Source: Gemmataceae bacterium (GTDB lineage: Bacteria > Planctomycetota > Planctomycetia > Gemmatales > Gemmataceae). Taken from it: a stretch of 7,604 nucleotides of DNA. Shown here piece after piece: positions 1-7,200 of the stretch (its first letter is position 1; each line of letters begins with the position of its first letter). The notes below the pieces were generated by a model, which worked only from the letters and a program-made list of their open reading frames with translations, searched no databases and was not told the origin of the DNA. A program made the translations under genes and the position numbers. Location: contig CANLGS010000173.1 in NCBI GenBank assembly GCA_947490035.1, positions 1 to 7,604 on the forward strand. Direction: 5' to 3'.

Positions 1-1157
1 GAATCCACGCGACCCTAGCCACCGACTTCGCCGAAGAGCCGCGCCCCGCAATCGAGCCGAAACAACAATTGGATCGCACCGGCGACACGCCACGCAAACG
101 GCGCGTGTGGCTCGGCATCTCGGCTGTGGCCTGCGTACTCGTTGTCTCGGCCGCTGTCGTTCTGACCCGATCCCGCCCAGTCGCCCCGGTCGCAAGGCTG
201 ACGGCCGTCAGTGGTCCGGTGCAGTGGATCGGTGACGGCGGGAAGGTCGAGTCCGACTCGTTGGTCGGCCGCGAGGTCGGAGCCGGTTCGCTCGAATCGC
301 TGTCCGTCGATTCCTGGGCGGTACTCGAGTACCCGGACGGAACCACCGTCACTCTCACCGGCCGGACGGTGCTCGCTCTTGTGAGTGGATCCCAGAAAGA
401 AATGCGACTCGGCCACGGCCGCGTGTCCGTGAACGCCGCCCGCCAACCCAGCGGACAGCCCTTGCTCATCCGCACGCCAACCGCGCTGTTGGAAGTGCTT
501 GGGACGCAGTTGAACGTGGATTCGGACTCGTCGTCCACGCGGGTCTCCGTGAATGAGGGTCGGGTGCGAGTCACGCGGTTGGTGGACGGGACCGCGACCG
601 ACGTGCCCGCCGACCACCAAGCCACCGCCACGGTCGATCGGGGCGCCGAGTTGAAGGCGGTTCGCCGCTCGCAACCCGTGAGCGTGTGGCGAACGCAGTT
701 CCCCGCCGGCGTGAATTACGGCGACTGGCGCGTTTCGGCGAACGGCGAGGGCGGGGTGTGGGCGAAATCCCTGCTGCTGACCTGCGCAAAGCCGAAGCCA
801 CTGCTCATCTACGTCGCGTCGGCCGCGGTCGTCCCCGAGGACTCCTCCCCGCTGGTACTCGCCGACGGCGGCCGGTTCGTCGCCCGCGGGCAGTTGGAAA
901 CCGCCGCTGAGGTGTTTTTCGGCGTCACCATGAACCACACGAAGGGCGGGTTCGCCGGCAAGTACTACGCCAGACGGCAGTTCGCCGGGGGCGGGCCGTT
1001 TGAGTGGGCGATCCCGCTCGGCGAGTTCGTGCCGCAGGAGCCGGCGTTCCCGCCTTCGCCCGCCGGGATGGAAATCGTCGAGTGCTGGTGTCTGACCCTG
1101 CACGACGACCGCGGCCTCGCCGTCCGCTTTATCGAGATGCAGTCGGACCGACGATAA
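1..1157 (+). CDS. FecR-domain transmembrane regulator (anti-sigma-like), 5'-partial
   Basis: The frame is open from the window edge (first full codon at 3) to TAA at 1155-1157, giving 384 visible codons. A TTG at 69 could be read as a start, but the open frame upstream and the need for a cytoplasmic part make it an internal leucine. Counting from that TTG, a basic stretch (RKRR, residues 9-12) precedes one membrane helix (about 13-33), so the N-terminus should be cytoplasmic and the rest outside. A FecR-like domain follows (about 41-190), with PLLIRTPTALLEVLGTQLNV and VSVNEGRVRVTRLVDG typical of the fold. The last 170 or so residues look beta-rich and may be a jelly-roll-type sandwich; I do not recognise the family. 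In planctomycetes such proteins often lie beside ECF sigma factor genes and are thought to act as anti-sigma or sensor proteins. That role is inferred here, because the cytoplasmic domain and upstream gene are not visible. Confidence 0.85.
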   Translation, partial: IHATLATDFAEEPRPAIEPKQQLDRTGDTPRKRRVWLGISAVACVLVVSAAVVLTRSRPVAPVARLTAVSGPVQWIGDGGKVESDSLVGREVGAGSLESLSVDSWAVLEYPDGTTVTLTGRTVLALVSGSQKEMRLGHGRVSVNAARQPSGQPLLIRTPTALLEVLGTQLNVDSDSSSTRVSVNEGRVRVTRLVDGTATDVPADHQATATVDRGAELKAVRRSQPVSVWRTQFPAGVNYGDWRVSANGEGGVWAKSLLLTCAKPKPLLIYVASAAVVPEDSSPLVLADGGRFVARGQLETAAEVFFGVTMNHTKGGFAGKYYARRQFAGGGPFEWAIPLGEFVPQEPAFPPSPAGMEIVECWCLTLHDDRGLAVRFIEMQSDRR

Positions 1158-1172
1158 CCTCCCCAATTTCGC

Positions 1173-1177
1173 AAGGG
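1173..1177 (+). promoter_or_regulatory. Ribosome binding site bearing on the start of the 1180 gene
   Basis: AAGGG lies only 2 bases before the ATG at 1180 but 8 bases before a second in-frame ATG at 1186. Normal spacing therefore favours initiation at 1186, which would shorten the signal peptide by two residues and change nothing else. Confidence 0.45.
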
Positions 1178-1179
1178 CC

Positions 1180-2550
1180 ATGAGCATGTCCTACTGGCAC
1201 AGCACACTCGCGATCCTGGTAACGACCTCGTTGCTGCACTCCGGCCCGGCCGACGCCGCGGACCCCGCGAAGAAAGCACTGGACAACTGGTCGCAGTTTC
1301 GCGGGCCGAACGCCGACGGGGTCGCGACGGACGACCCCCGACTGCCGGACAAGTGGAGCAAGACGGAGAACGTGAAATGGGTGATCGATGTTCCGGGTCG
1401 CGGTTGGTCATGCCCGGTCGTGCTTGGAGACAAAGTGTTCCTCACTTCGGTGGTCAGCGACGGCGACGACACCGCCCCGAAGGCGGGCTTGTACCTCGGT
1501 GAAGGAGTGAAAACGCCACCGAAGGGCGTTCACCACTGGCTGGTCCACTGCTTCGATTTCAAGACGGGTAAGCAGCTGTGGAAACAGGAGGCCCACAAGG
1601 GTGAGCCCAAGGTGCCGCGCCACCCAAAGAGTAGCTATGCGGCCGAGACGCCGACCACTGACGGCGAACGGCTGTACGTGCTGTTCGGAGATGTGGGCCT
1701 GTACTGTTACGACCCCGCTGGCAAGCCACTCTGGTCCCATGAGATCGAGCCGAAGAAGACGCTCTCGAACTTCGGTGCCGCAGCCTCGCCAGTGGTCCAC
1801 GACGGCCAAGTGCTGGTGCTCTACGACAACCAGGAGAAATCCTACTTGGCGTCGTTCGACGCGAAGACTGGCAAACAACGGTGGCGGACCGAGCGGGACG
1901 AGTACGCCAGTTGGGCCACGCCGTTCATCTGGAAGCATGCGGGGCGAACCGAAATCGTCACCTGCGGGAAGAAACGCAACCGGGGCTACGACCTCGACGG
2001 CAAGCTGGTGTGGGAGTTCGACGGAAAGATGTCCGGCCTCGTCATCCCGTCGCCGTTCGTCGCCGACGGGTTGCTGTACATCACGTCCGGGTACGTCGGG
2101 GACAAGCACCGCCCGGTGTACGCCATCAAACCCGGCGCGAGCGGCGACATCACCCTCAAGGAACGCGAGAGGTCGAATGATTTCATCGCGTGGTATCAGC
2201 CACTGGCCGGGCCGTACAACACGTCCCCACTTGTCGTCGGCGGGCGGTACTACACGCTACTGGATCAGGGGTTCTTGACCTGCCACGACGCGAAGACCGG
2301 CAAGGAACTCTTCGGCCGCGAGCGAATCGGTGGGAGTTACACTGCCTCACCGTGGGCATACAACGGCAAGCTCTTTTGCCTGGGCGAAGACGGCAAGACT
2401 CGCGTCTTCAATGCCGGCTCGGAATTCGAACCTCTCGGCACCAACGACCTCGGCGAGCTTTGCCTCGCGACACCGTCGGTGAGTCAGGGGCACCTGCTCA
2501 TCCGCACGGCATCCAAGCTTTACTGTCTCACCAACGACATCAAGAAATAG
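1180..2550 (+). CDS. Secreted PQQ-like (BamB-type) beta-propeller protein
   Basis: This is a 456-residue exported protein. A signal peptide is clear: hydrophobic residues about 9-19, then PADA before A27-D28, a good signal peptidase I site after A26. The mature protein opens with WSQFRGP (37-43), the usual first strand of secreted planctomycete PQQ-like propellers. Several blades then repeat a pattern of Asp, x, Lys-Thr-Gly-Lys, x, Leu/Arg-Trp, for example FDFKTGKQLW, FDAKTGKQRW and CHDAKTGKELF, plus the variants YDPAGKPLW and YDLDGKLVWEF. Length fits a single propeller. No heme motif is present. Whether it binds PQQ or is only a structural propeller cannot be told; many such proteins have no known enzyme activity. 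It starts 22 bases after the FecR-type gene and ends 11 bases before the next, so co-transcription is likely. The start could be ATG 1180 or, by ribosome-site spacing, ATG 1186. Confidence 0.9.
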   Translation: MSMSYWHSTLAILVTTSLLHSGPADAADPAKKALDNWSQFRGPNADGVATDDPRLPDKWSKTENVKWVIDVPGRGWSCPVVLGDKVFLTSVVSDGDDTAPKAGLYLGEGVKTPPKGVHHWLVHCFDFKTGKQLWKQEAHKGEPKVPRHPKSSYAAETPTTDGERLYVLFGDVGLYCYDPAGKPLWSHEIEPKKTLSNFGAAASPVVHDGQVLVLYDNQEKSYLASFDAKTGKQRWRTERDEYASWATPFIWKHAGRTEIVTCGKKRNRGYDLDGKLVWEFDGKMSGLVIPSPFVADGLLYITSGYVGDKHRPVYAIKPGASGDITLKERERSNDFIAWYQPLAGPYNTSPLVVGGRYYTLLDQGFLTCHDAKTGKELFGRERIGGSYTASPWAYNGKLFCLGEDGKTRVFNAGSEFEPLGTNDLGELCLATPSVSQGHLLIRTASKLYCLTNDIKK

Positions 2551-2553
2551 GAG
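2549..2553 (+). promoter_or_regulatory. Ribosome binding site overlapping the upstream stop codon
   Basis: AGGAG uses the last two bases of the TAG stop at 2548-2550 and sits 8 bases before ATG 2562. It fixes the start of the DUF1559 gene and suggests that its translation is coupled to that of the propeller gene. Confidence 0.75.
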
Positions 2554-2561
2554 TGCCGAGA

Positions 2562-3587
2562 ATGGTCTTTCACGTGCCGAATTCGTTCGCCCACGGGACT
2601 CGTTCTCGCGGGTTCACGCTGATCGAGTTACTGGTGGTTATCGCCATCATCGCCATCCTGATCGGCCTGCTGCTGCCGGCGGTGCAGAAAGTGCGCGAGG
2701 CTGCTGCCCGGATGAGTTGCCAGAATAACCTCAAACAATTGGGGTTGGCCTGCCACGCGTATCACGACGCGAACGACAAGCTTCCTCCTGCCGTCCAAGT
2801 TCGAGGCAGCGTCACTCCGTCGAACACCAATCACAACTTCGGACCCAACTGGGCAGTGCTCATCCTGCCGTATGTTGAGCAAGGTAACTTATTCAACCAG
2901 AACTCCACCGCGATCAACTCGTATCTCAGCGACGGCAACACCGCCTGGAAGGCGATCGCAGGCACCGATGTCAAGGTCTACAAGTGCCCCTCGGACGCAG
3001 CGTCGAGTGGGAACACCTACAACGGCACCGGCAGTTACGCCGCGCCCAATGGCTGGGCACGTGGGAACTACGCCGCAAATGCCGGGCCTCTGGACTGGAG
3101 CATGAGAACGAGCGGATCGGTCATTCCCAACGGCTCGGCCACAAGCGTCGGCGGCGCGGGGCCGCTCCGGATCAACTTCGGTCAAGGCTTGAACCGCTTC
3201 CAGGATGGCACATCCAACACGATGATGATCGCCGAAATCCGTGCGGGCCAACTCGGAACCGGTGCGACTCGCGATCAACGCGGAAGTTGGGCGCTGGGCC
3301 AACCGGGTTCGAGCATCATCGTCCAGTATTCGGATAAGGACTGTCTCGGCCCCAACGACACCACCCCGGCGTCCGATGACATCGTCGACTGCGAGCCATT
3401 CGCTGGGGCCGGGTGCTGTAAGTGTCCTGGCAGTTTCCAGGCGACCGCACGGAGCTTACACACCGGCGGCGTGAACGTTTGCCTCGGCGATGGCTCAGTT
3501 CGCTTCATCTCCAATACCATCTCGCAACCGGTCTGGGCCTACCTCGGCTCGACGGAGGATGGGCAGACGTTTTCTCTTGGCAATTGA
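2562..3587 (+). CDS. DUF1559 family protein with type IV prepilin-like N-terminus
   Basis: This is a 341-residue pseudopilin-like protein. The open frame extends upstream to 2190, but that part overlaps the propeller gene and reads as out-of-frame noise. ATG 2562, with AGGAG 8 bases before it, is the real start. The leader ends at R16-G17, followed by F18-T19-L20-I21-E22: a prepilin peptidase site with the conserved glutamate at +5. A hydrophobic helix runs to about residue 42 and continues into LLPAVQKVREAAARM, the standard DUF1559 opening. The body contains family-type segments such as NNLKQLGLACHAYHD and RFQDGTSNTMMIAEI. Near the C-terminus, H300 and D310-G311 form the H-X9-DG signature, preceded by a cysteine group (C277, C285, C286, C288). 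DUF1559 proteins are greatly expanded in planctomycetes. Their function is mostly unknown; assembly into pilus-like or secretion structures is inferred from the leader. It probably shares a transcript with the propeller gene. Confidence 0.93.
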   Translation: MVFHVPNSFAHGTRSRGFTLIELLVVIAIIAILIGLLLPAVQKVREAAARMSCQNNLKQLGLACHAYHDANDKLPPAVQVRGSVTPSNTNHNFGPNWAVLILPYVEQGNLFNQNSTAINSYLSDGNTAWKAIAGTDVKVYKCPSDAASSGNTYNGTGSYAAPNGWARGNYAANAGPLDWSMRTSGSVIPNGSATSVGGAGPLRINFGQGLNRFQDGTSNTMMIAEIRAGQLGTGATRDQRGSWALGQPGSSIIVQYSDKDCLGPNDTTPASDDIVDCEPFAGAGCCKCPGSFQATARSLHTGGVNVCLGDGSVRFISNTISQPVWAYLGSTEDGQTFSLGN

Positions 3588-3632
3588 GGGAGCTTGCCAC
3601 AGTAGTCCATATCGGAGTGGGAATGAAAGCCG

Positions 3633-3665
3633 CGATTGGATTGGCCCGCACCGTCCAGTCAATCG
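3633..3665 (+). other. Imperfect hairpin in the gap before the small anchored protein gene
   Basis: CGATTG (3633-3638) pairs with CAATCG (3660-3665). After a one-base bulge (G3639), ATTGG (3640-3644) pairs with CCAGT (3655-3659) with one G-U pair, leaving a 10-base loop. No T-run follows, so it is a poor fit for an intrinsic terminator. It could mark mRNA processing or modulate downstream expression, or be chance. The remainder of the 98-base gap (3588-3685) shows no convincing promoter. Confidence 0.3.
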
Positions 3666-3675
3666 ACTCGTAACT

Positions 3676-3681
3676 GGGAAG
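3676..3681 (+). promoter_or_regulatory. Ribosome binding site for the small anchored protein
   Basis: GGGAAG lies 4 bases before ATG 3686. It is a purine-rich site with slightly short spacing and supports that start, which also gives a clean N-terminal membrane segment. Confidence 0.45.
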
Positions 3682-3685
3682 TGAC

Positions 3686-4126
3686 ATGTTAATACGTTGG
3701 CGATGGTGGCTCTGCGGGTCGCTGGTGGTACTACTGGTCGCCATCGTTTTCCTTCGCGGCGGCGGGCCGAAGCGAACGACGGTCACCGGCACGATTTCCG
3801 GGAAGGCCGTCGCGGCGAAACTCAAGGAGAAACTCCCTTACAAGGGTGCTGCTTCTCCGGTGCGAATCGTGTTCGTACCCGAGGACACCGAGACCTTCAA
3901 GCAAGACGGACCCTCCCAGGCCGTCGTCAAGCAAGACGGGAGTTTCCGAGTGCCAGGGCCAGACGGCAAAGGATTGCGGCCCGGTTCGTACAAGGTGGCG
4001 ATTGCCGTGGTGGCCGGAGGAAGCGACCTCCTCCGTGGTCGGTACAACGAATCGAACTCCACGATCATCCGCACCGTTGGCGAGACGAGCGAGAATTTCG
4101 AGATCGACTTGGACACGGGCCAATAA
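3686..4126 (+). CDS. Small membrane-anchored beta-sandwich (transthyretin/carboxypeptidase-regulatory-like) protein
   Basis: This is a 146-residue protein. Residues 1-6 are short and basic (MLIRWR), followed by a hydrophobic helix (about 7-23) and then GGGPKR, so it is likely an N-terminal anchor with the rest outside the cytoplasm. C10 lies inside the helix and does not make a convincing lipobox. The exported part begins VTGTISGKAV, continues through PVRIVFVPED (about 58-67), then DGSFRVPGPDGKGLRPGSYK, and ends in a strand-rich tail. This order (V-x-G-x-V opening, F-V-P, D-G-x-F, G-x-Y-K-V) matches the small transthyretin or carboxypeptidase regulatory-like domains common in planctomycetes, often encoded near DUF1559 genes. 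No catalytic residues are evident; a structural or surface-binding role is a guess. A 13-base exact repeat inside the gene duplicates KQDG. It lies 98 bases after the DUF1559 gene, a gap wide enough for separate regulation. Confidence 0.8.
   Translation: MLIRWRWWLCGSLVVLLVAIVFLRGGGPKRTTVTGTISGKAVAAKLKEKLPYKGAASPVRIVFVPEDTETFKQDGPSQAVVKQDGSFRVPGPDGKGLRPGSYKVAIAVVAGGSDLLRGRYNESNSTIIRTVGETSENFEIDLDTGQ
3897..3939 (+). repeat. Pair of 13-base direct repeats within the small anchored protein gene
   Basis: TCAAGCAAGACGG occurs at 3897-3909 and again at 3927-3939, offset by exactly 30 bases, so both copies read K-Q-D-G in the same frame, ten codons apart. It could be a small in-frame duplication or coincidence from shared codons; the bases between the copies show no further match. 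Confidence 0.6.
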
Positions 4127-4192
4127 CACTGGTCCGGTTGCGCGAGAGACGCCTGACACAACAAGAACTGGACCAACGCTGACCACTCTGTT

Positions 4193-4196
4193 GGAG
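4193..4196 (+). promoter_or_regulatory. Ribosome binding site for the large multidomain gene
   Basis: GGAG lies 10 bases before ATG 4207, a slightly long but usable spacing. In-frame stops at 4180-4182 and 4198-4200 rule out any earlier start. The 80-base gap (4127-4206) holds only a weak 6-base inverted repeat (TGGTCC at 4130-4135, GGACCA at 4170-4175) and no clear promoter or terminator. Confidence 0.55.
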
Positions 4197-4206
4197 ATGA
4201 ACGGAT

Positions 4207-7200
4207 ATGATTCGAACCCCATCCGGCGCCCTGTTCGCCACCGCAATCCTCGTTGCAGGCATGACCTTCTACGCGGTCGGGAAGGAAAATCCCCCCGCTC
4301 GTCAGGCGAATGCCCCGAAGGCGCCTTTGGCCGCCGGGCACCCGTCGATGGAAAGTCCGCAGTTCAACCCGATCGCCGTGAGTGGCGGTCGCGTCTTCGT
4401 GGCGAACACCCCGGCTAGCACAGTGGACGTAATCGACACGAAGACGCGGAAGGTGGTTACGCGAATTCCCGTCGGCGTCGATCCGGTCTGTGTGGTCGCG
4501 CGGCCCGATGGCAAGGAGGTGTGGGTGGCGAACCACGTCTCGGACTCGGTGAGCGTGATTGACACGGACCCGGCCAGCCCGACGTTCCTGCACGTCATTG
4601 CCACGGTTCAGGAGTTCGATTCGAAGACGAAGGCGACGACGTTCGACGAGCCGGTCGGCATCGCCTTCGCCAGTAATGAGAAGGCCTACGTTGCTCTCTC
4701 CTCCGAAAACCAGATCGCGGTGATCGACGTGGCGAGCCGCAAGGTGACGAAGCGGCTGTCGATCCCGGCCCAGGAGCCGCGGGCCATCGCGGTGAGGAAC
4801 GGCAAGCTGTACGTCGTGCCCTTCGAGTCGCACAACCAGACGCAACTGTCCGGCGGGGCGAAGGACAAGATCGACGGCAACCTCATTACGTTCGACGCCT
4901 TCAACCACTCGATCCAGAACAACAACGTGCTGTCCATCGGCCACGTGGTGGACGTGGTCAAGCACCCGAAGGTGCCCGATCGCGACCTGTTCGTCTTCGA
5001 CACCAAGACCGACGCGCTCGTCGCCACCGTGGAGGGCCTGGGTACGCTGCTCTATGGTCTCGCGGTGGACGGCAAGGGAAATGTGTTCGTGGCCCAGACC
5101 GACGCCCGCAACGACGCGAACGGCCGCAGCGGCACCAAGAAGCACGGGCTGAAGGAGATGGAGAACCGGGCGTTCCTGAACCGCATCACCAAGGTGGCGT
5201 TCAAGGACGGCAAGGCGGATAAGCCGGTGTTCTTCGACCTGGAACCGCTGCCACCGGCCCACCCCAAGCGCGACGAAGCGTTGGCCACGCCGTTCGCCAT
5301 TCGCGCCACCCCGGACGACGCCACGCTCGTCGCCACCGCCGCCGCGTCGGACAAGCTGTTCACCGTGGATGCGGCGAGTGGTGCCGTGCTGGGTCGGGTC
5401 GATGTGGGGGCCGGGCCGCGCGGCATCGCCCTCGACGGCGGCTCGGCCTGGGTTCTGAACGCCCTGGCCGACACCGTGACCCTCGTGGACCTCGCGGACC
5501 GGGCGAAGCCAAAAACCGTCGCGACGATCACGCTCGAAGACCCGACGAACCCAGTGTTCAAGCGCGGGCGGATCGCGTTCAACACCGCGAAGGCGTCCAC
5601 CACGGGAACCTTCTCCTGTGCCAGTTGCCACCCGGACGGTCACACGGACCAGTTGCTCTGGGTGCTGGACACGCCGATCGTGACCGGCGGCAACCAGATC
5701 ATGCCGCGCAGCACCATGCCGGTTCGCGGGCTGCGGGACACCGCCCCATTCCACTGGGACGGCATCCCCGGCGACCCCTACGGCGGCATCCACTCGGCGA
5801 GCGTCCACAAGTCCGTGGAGCCGAACAGCAAGGTCGACGTGCCGACGAGCACCACCCGCCACCTGATCGACGGCGGGCTGGCGTCCACCATGCGCCTCGT
5901 CGGCGACAAGTCAACGAACGACGAGGGCAAGGCCGGCGAGTTGTCGAAGCAAGAGCGAGACGACATGGCGGTGTACCTGCTCGGGGTGCCGTATCCGCCG
6001 GCCCCGAAGCGGGCGTACACGGACGAGCTCTCGGAACGAGCGAAGAAGGGCTTCCGTCTGTTCCACATCGAGGGCGACCACGACCCGAAGCAGCTCGCGC
6101 CGAACGTGTGCGGCAACTGCCACCGGATGCCGTTCCTGGTCAGCACCAACACGCCCGGGACCGGCATGGACGCCCCAACGTGGCGGGGCGCACAAGACCG
6201 CTGGTTGATCCTCCCGCAAGGGCGTCTCAACATCATCGACTTCGACTTCTACCGAAGAGTCGCCGAGCGCGGTGCTCCGGAACGCGAAGTGTGGCAATTC
6301 TCGTGGGGCGGCCGGCCGCGGTTCGATCCCATCTGGGACATGGTGCTGGAAATGGGCACTGGGTTCTCCGGCGCGTTTGCCCGGCAGGTGACGCTGAACA
6401 AGGACACCGCGAAAGGCGACCTGACCGCCGACCTGTTGACCGCGCTGGAGAAGGCGGCGAGCGACGGGGCGGTGGTGGTGGAGTGCGACGGCGTGCTTCT
6501 CAAGGGGAAGGCGGAACCGTTGGCGTTGCAATTCGTCGGCGGAAGTTTCGTCAACAAGACCGGCGAACGCACCACGTTCACGCGACAAGAACTGCTCACC
6601 CTCGCTGCTGACGGCAAGTTCATCGGCACCGTCACCGCCCGGCACGGGGCGAAGGCCGGTGTCGATCACCCGCAGCCGGCGATCTGGACCCTCGGGCCGA
6701 TTGAGAAGCAACGCGGGCGGCAGGACTTCCCAGTCCTGCACCCCGAGCAGAAGAGCATGACGGTGAGCGGCCGACACTTCGGCGAGGACGCACGTGTGTT
6801 CGTCAACGGCCGCCGTGTGGCTGGCACGGTGAAACGCGGCGATGGCGAGAAGGTCACGATCACCCTCGACACCCTCCCGGCGGACGGCATGCACCTGTTG
6901 CAAGTGCAGGTGCCGGACGGCCCGTTCAGCAACGACTTCATCCTCCATACGGCGAAGGACGCGACGACGGCGGAAGTGTTGAAGCGAGAACTGATCCGGG
7001 TGAGCACCGCCCCGTGGCAGGGCATACCGGCGGCCCTGAGTACAGGCGACCTGACCGCCGTGAAGAGGCTAATCCGCGACAAGGCGACAGCGAACCGCCG
7101 GCAGTCCGACGGTTCCACGCCGCTCTCAACCGCCGCACTACGCGGCCACCTCGATGTCGTGAAATATTTGCTCGAACTGGGGGCTGATCCCTCCGGCAGC

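Noticed and set aside
15..1187. 390-codon open frame on the - strand
   Set aside because: It is antisense to the FecR-type gene, low in complexity with no domain, and the + strand frame has clear membrane and FecR features.
2190..2561. N-terminal extension of the DUF1559 frame
   Set aside because: It overlaps the propeller gene out of frame, has no recognisable content, and a good ribosome site with a prepilin leader begins at 2562.
3594..3620. TTGCCA as a -35 promoter element
   Set aside because: No acceptable -10 element occurs at 16-18 bases, so a promoter call is not supported.
3690..3720. C10 of the small anchored protein as a lipoprotein cysteine
   Set aside because: The preceding residues are W-W-L near the start of the helix, too early and without a normal lipobox; a plain membrane anchor fits better.
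4130..4175. Inverted repeat TGGTCC / GGACCA as a terminator
   Set aside because: Only six pairs with a 34-base loop and no T-run; not a credible terminator.
3838..5862. 674-codon open frame on the - strand
   Set aside because: It lies opposite the well-supported genes at 3686 and 4207. Its translation is rich in Arg, Val and His with no recognisable domain, as expected when high-GC codons suppress stops on the opposite strand.
5911..6948. 345-codon open frame on the - strand, and a 328-codon + strand frame at 5625-6611
   Set aside because: Both overlap the cytochrome region, where the + strand frame from 4207 has heme motifs and family segments. Their translations are Arg- and Gly-rich shadows.
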